DNA of 64,000 nt, from contig QVOM02000042.1 of assembly GCA_003586115.2 (NCBI GenBank), positions 76,126,478 through 76,190,477 of the forward strand. Direction: 5' to 3'. Within the stretch, counting starts at the first letter, position 1. Each line of letters opens with the position of its first letter. The notes below the pieces were generated by a model. It made no database searches. It was not told the DNA's origin and saw only the letters and a program-made list of their open reading frames with translations. The DNA is from Salvator merianae (Eukaryota; Chordata; Lepidosauria; Squamata; Teiidae). The position numbers and the translations under genes were made by a program. This document shows positions 60,115 to 64,000 of the stretch, in pieces.

Positions 60115-60450
60115 TGTGTTGGTGCCCAAGCAGCACAAGCATTAAATGTGTCAGATTTAAGAAAGTGTGGGGTTTAACACTTTTCATTTACCTGTCTGTA
60201 GATCTGTTTATTTTTCTCATATTCTTCATTTCCTGTACTGTCATGGATAAGAGAATATGTTACAACGTATGTAGAAAAATTGTAATAAACCTAACTTGTC
60301 TAGAAAAGCAAAGATAACATTTTTAAAACATATATTGAAGAGAAAAATCCATATATAATGCTAATAGGCAAAACGGTAAACAACAAATAAAACTTACGAT
60401 GACAAAACAATATAACAAGCTGTGTTATCTCTATCAGCAAATTTAACCAA

Positions 60451-60630
60451 GGCCCTTTCTGCACTTGGCCTTATTGCGGATTATATCCCGGAATAGGGAC
60501 CTGCCATCCACATGCAAGTGCAAGCTATAAAAGGTCTTGCCCAGGGTCTACCATAGTCTGCACTAGCATGCAGATGGCAGGCCTCTATTCTGAGATATAA
60601 TCTGGAATAAGTCCAAGTGCAGAAAGGCCC
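60451..60630. mobile_element. Full MITE of the ggccctttctgcac family
   Basis: 180 bp with 18-bp inverted ends differing at one position (ggccctttctgcacttgg / gggcctttctgcacttgg). Inner 'ggattatatcccggaatag' is mirrored by 'agatataatctggaata'. It is the reference copy for fragments at 15920, 17176, 17229 and 51870. Confidence 0.85.
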
Positions 60631-60826
60631 ACAGTCTGATCAAACGTATGCCATTGGAATGTTCGCAAAGCTGGGGCTTGTGGTAGATTGTCCAGAAGTC
60701 ATAGGTTTATTGGTCAGATAAACTGAAGGTCATTTCAGCAGCAGAATTAGGGCATGTGCTACTAGTGCCACTTAAGGTGTCAGTGTTGGGAGATGAATTA
60801 GAAGAGGGGACCACACATCAGACAAG

Positions 60827-61374
60827 GGGCCTGTTCGCAGTTCCTACTAGCAATATTGAGAATGCTTGCTAGTGAAGTGCTTCTGCACTTGGCAGAGACC
60901 CGAGCAGCCAGGAGCAGGTGGTAGTCACCTCCTGGTAAGGTGCGTTCACACCTACCTGGTCGTGAAGCATCCAGGCCAGTGTGAGCACCCAATCATGCAT
61001 GCGTGACCACCCAATCACACATACACAATGGGGTGATCAATCCCGATTGGGCATCGTGTGGCCCAATCCAGGCATTGTAGGATTATGGCCCAATCCAGGC
61101 ATTGTGTGTCCTGATCGTGTAGACTTGATTGCACTGGCACAATCAACTGGTCGCATCTTTGTGCACCTGCATGATGCGCAGCCTGCCAGTCACCATGACA
61201 GCAGCCGGACACTTCCCAGCCACTGCCATGGTGAGGATTGGGACGGCTACTGGCACTCCGGCTTCAGGTTAGGTTTTTGGCTATGCAGTGCAGATTGTGT
61301 CCATGCTGCATGGTCAATTCCATGTTAGAACAAGATAATTATCTTGTTCTAAGATGAAAAGTGTGAAAATACCC
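60827..61374. mobile_element. MITE-like element related to 51953
   Basis: 548 bp; left gggcctgttcgcag, right (reverse complement) gggtattttcacactttt. It contains an internal direct repeat 'ggcccaatccaggcattgt' at 61059 and 61088 and a hairpin ttagaacaagataattatcttgttctaa (61325-61352; position given, longer than needed). Confidence 0.6.
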
Positions 61375-61458
61375 AGAGTAAGTTCTGATGTTTTCCCACT
61401 TTTTAAAAAAAAAGTCAGCAATTTTCCCCCACTGTACCCATGCAGAATGTGTTTGGAG

Positions 61459-61866
61459 GTACTTCCAGATGTGGTTTTAAAACCATGATTCTCCAGGGAC
61501 TATATGGGGAATGCCACACACATCTGCGGCATTCCCACTTTAGTCCTAGGTTAGTCAAAAATCCATAATATCGATATTATGAAAAATTCAGCAATGACAG
61601 TGGGTTTTCTGTAATAACACATTGCTTACTTTGGCATTTCTTTGTATAATTGTTGCTGTTGCAAAATACCCAAATACTAGCAAGCGCAGAAAAAAATCCA
61701 AAGAGAAATAAGCAGGTGCTTGCTAGCATCCCAGTATTTTGCAACAATAAGGAATGCAAAGAGATGCCAGATGAGGTAAGAACCTGTGATTTTTCTGGGA
61801 TTGCAAGAGTCAATTTCAGGATCCAAAGAAGCTCTCATAATTTCCTCTTGATGTCTGGAAGCACCT
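61459..61866. mobile_element. DNA element, copy 2 of the 50825 family
   Basis: Ends ggtacttccagatgt / ggtgcttccagacat. Internal palindrome-like words (aatgccacacacatctgcggcatt; 'ttgcaaaatac…gtattttgcaa' at 61665 and 61735) suggest a large imperfect hairpin. Non-coding. Confidence 0.6.
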
Positions 61867-62074
61867 GGCGCAGTATGGCAACCTGTATCAGTATAGCAAC
61901 AGACCAGCTGTATTTTCAGCTAGAAATAGCATCCTTGGTCTACAAAATGGCACAAACTAAGCCCAGTCTTCATACCAGGCCAAGAGATAGTTAGCAATTC
62001 CCTTGACTTTTTGGAGAGACCCTAAAGTCTGATATTCTTTGAAGCTGTGGCTGTTTAATTCATGGACGCTTTCA

Positions 62075-62574
62075 CCTTTCACACTTACAACAATATAACG
62101 TTCTAATTAGCAGGGTTCAGGCCAGCCAGGATCAGGTACCGTGATGAGTATTCTCACTTGTAATCAATGGAACAGTTTGAGAGCTGACCAGTGGGGGGAG
62201 CAGTGCAAATGGGAATGCACTAGTTAGGTAGCTGGGTCTGGACCTAGAGGAACTGTGTCCGGATTTGTGTCCGATATGGCTGCCAAAGTCCGAACCTGGG
62301 TCCAAATTGTCTGACAGCACCTGCACAACCATGGAGTCCCTGCTCTGCTGCCATTCCACACCAGGAAGTGGTGTGAATGCACCTTTCATGATTTGCATCT
62401 GATCATGCAAGTCAGCTTCCAGACTACAATTTTCTTGACCAGCTCTATTCGGCTTCAAGTGAACATCACATGGGCTTCAGTAGGTTTGGAGTCAGCTGCA
62501 GCTGTTTGCAGGTGTGAATACTCCGTACTAGCAAGTGCCCTGGAATGTTCCATTTTCTAAGTGTGAACAGGCCC
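62075..62574. mobile_element. 500-bp MITE family, copy 3
   Basis: Right end gggcctgttcacactta (reverse complement). The left end is diverged (cacctttcacacttac). Interior collinear with 57254 and 59596. It is the most diverged of the three at its left end. Confidence 0.8.
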
Positions 62575-63370
62575 ATTATCTGTACAAGTTCACAGAGCAC
62601 TTAGAATGACTGAACTTCTCATCTAATTGCAACTACCTAGCAAAGGTCCAATCTTTTGTATACCAGCCTAGCTTTCCTTTCCTTGAGCCCAGTGTTTATT
62701 TAGTTTTTCCTTAAAGTGACTTCCATAAGTAAGAAAATAGCTGAAGGCTGCTTCCCTTAAAATAGCTGATCATGCATTTGATTTGGAGCATTCAAATGCC
62801 TGATTGTTATGAGAACAGAAGGTAATGCATCTGCAGTTGCATTCAGATTCATTATTGTAGCTATGGGAGTGACTACCATTATGTGACCCTAGGTCTTGGG
62901 TGGAGGGCACAGGAACCAAAGAGAAGAGCCCTTAGGAGCATTTTGCTGGCTGTGACATTGATAATTATTTTTTTATTTCACACGCTACATGTTTATGGTC
63001 TTAATCTGCATGGCATGAGGGCCTCATCTTGCATTCTTTGCCAAGGCCTATTCTACTGTAGTTATGCCACTGACTGCGGGTCTTCAAGAAGTCCATTATT
63101 ACAAATCAATTGAATAGTAGAGCTCCCAAGGGAAAATGTTCTCTGTTTTCAATCTCATTTTATGTTGTGACTCTTCCTCTTTCTGTGATAGAACAGTACA
63201 AAGGATAAGCCAGCATGCTCTTATTGTTACAATAATGCAAAACTTAAAGTACAGTTGCCAGTTAACAGGTTATATAGCTTACCCAGGAGCAGGCCAATCC
63301 CAGTACACCTCACTATGCCAGTCCTCAAACTCCCTGTATTTCAAATATGAGTTTTAGCCAACAATACCAT
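62575..63370. other. Intergenic, nothing recognised
   Basis: AT-rich unique-looking sequence without coding or repeat features that I can name. Confidence 0.4.
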
Positions 63371-63374
63371 CAAG

Positions 63375-63480
63375 ATGTCTCCAGAAGAAGAAGAAGAAGA
63401 AGAAGAACTTGGTTTTTATACCCCGCTTTTCTCGGCCGAAGCCGACTCAAAGCGGCTTACAAGGTTATTTTTTCGCCCGA
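63375..63480 (-). mobile_element. MIR-like SINE 3' tail with (GAA)n
   Basis: A (GAA)n run at 63384-63407 is followed by 'ttggtttttataccccgctt' and 'gactcaaagcggcttacaa'. This is the reverse complement of the usual tail of the tRNA-derived SINE seen at 25425-25620. Confidence 0.75.
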
Positions 63481-63519
63481 AGGCTTACATCTATCTATCT
63501 CACACAGTGGCCCACCAAT

Positions 63520-64000
63520 CATTTCTGGGCATTCTGAAGCAGAATGAAAAGGCAAAACCTTCACCTGCTCTTGACTCCCTGCAAATGGCCTTTAGAGGCT
63601 TCCTACCCGTCTCTCCAACCTGGAGGTGGTCCCTAGGTATCCATTCAGGTAGCCATTAATACACCTGTTCTCCATGAATTTGTCTAACGCTTTTTTAAAG
63701 CTATCCAAGCTGGTTGCTGTCACCAGTAGTAGTAAATTCCATAGACTGATGACCAGCTGGGTGAAAAAATACTTCCCGTTGTCAATCCTAATTCTCCTGC
63801 CCTGGTTCTAGTGTTGAATGATAGAAGATTTTTGTTCTATCCATCTTTCCCACACAATGCATGATTTTATATATTTCAGTCAAGTCACCTCCTAAATGCC
63901 ATCTTTCAAGGCTGAAGGCCCTAGATGTTGCAGCCTGATTTTGTAAGGGAGGTGGTCTAGCCCCCTGATCATTTTTCAGTTGCCCTTTTCTGCATTTTGT
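63520..64000 (-). mobile_element. CR1 (L3-like) LINE, runs off the window
   Basis: On the minus strand the order is 'cagaaaagggcaactgaaa…atcag', 'gaaagatggcatttaggagg' (63893-63912), 'tatataaaatcatgcattg', then 'ggaatttactactactgg' and 'ttagacaaattcatggagaa' (63666-63685). This matches the C-terminal coding and 3' part of an older CR1/L3-type element. 63545-63650 is also shared with 25860-25960. The 5' part lies beyond base 64000. Confidence 0.8.

Noticed and set aside
1..64000. CRISPR array, prokaryotic operon or endogenous retrovirus
   Set aside because: No regularly spaced identical repeats, no bacterial gene organisation, and no gag/pol/env blocks or paired LTRs were seen.

Overview
The window is vertebrate nuclear DNA, most likely from a squamate reptile (lizard or snake). 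It has no operons, Shine-Dalgarno sites or dense ORFs. Its repeat set is squamate-like: a BovB LINE tail, SINEs with a tRNA-like head and a BovB-like tail (Sauria SINE type), CR1 LINEs ending in an ATTCTATG-type 3' repeat, L2- and L1-like LINE fragments, and many short non-autonomous DNA transposons. All family names come from pattern recognition, not from a database search.

I can support one protein-coding gene: a single-exon gene at 29105-30163 (+). It encodes a 352-residue four-pass membrane protein that I recognise as TMEM271, related in layout to the TMEM255 proteins. It has four hydrophobic segments, an arginine-rich cytoplasmic stretch and a C-terminal PPPY motif. It sits in a CpG-rich region (about 28040-30180) with a plausible TATA-less promoter near 28545-28640. 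The GC-rich leader has a 23-codon uORF. Its stop overlaps a second upstream ATG that opens a 483-codon frame running across the whole TMEM271 coding region. A separate CpG-rich block lies about 4 kb upstream (24797-25260).

Layout: 1-24.6 kb is repeat-rich flank. It holds a 0.8-kb hAT-like element with alternating hairpins, a decayed L1, L2, BovB split by an L1, CR1 inserted in a MITE, and two inverted copies of a larger DNA element. 24.6-30.2 kb is the GC-rich promoter and gene block. 30.2-39.8 kb is AT-rich and unusually poor in recognisable repeats, possibly a long 3' UTR or regulatory DNA. 39.8-64 kb is repeat-rich again and dominated by short inverted-repeat elements whose ends resemble GGGCCTKTTCRCACTT. 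Some have matching 3-bp flanks, and one is nested in another. The last 500 bases enter a CR1-like LINE on the minus strand.

There are no convincing tRNA, rRNA, CRISPR, viral or prokaryotic features. I saw no clear unknown multi-gene system. The most interesting signals are the uORF and overlapping-frame arrangement at TMEM271, the repeat-poor 3' flank, and the palindromic and nested DNA elements.
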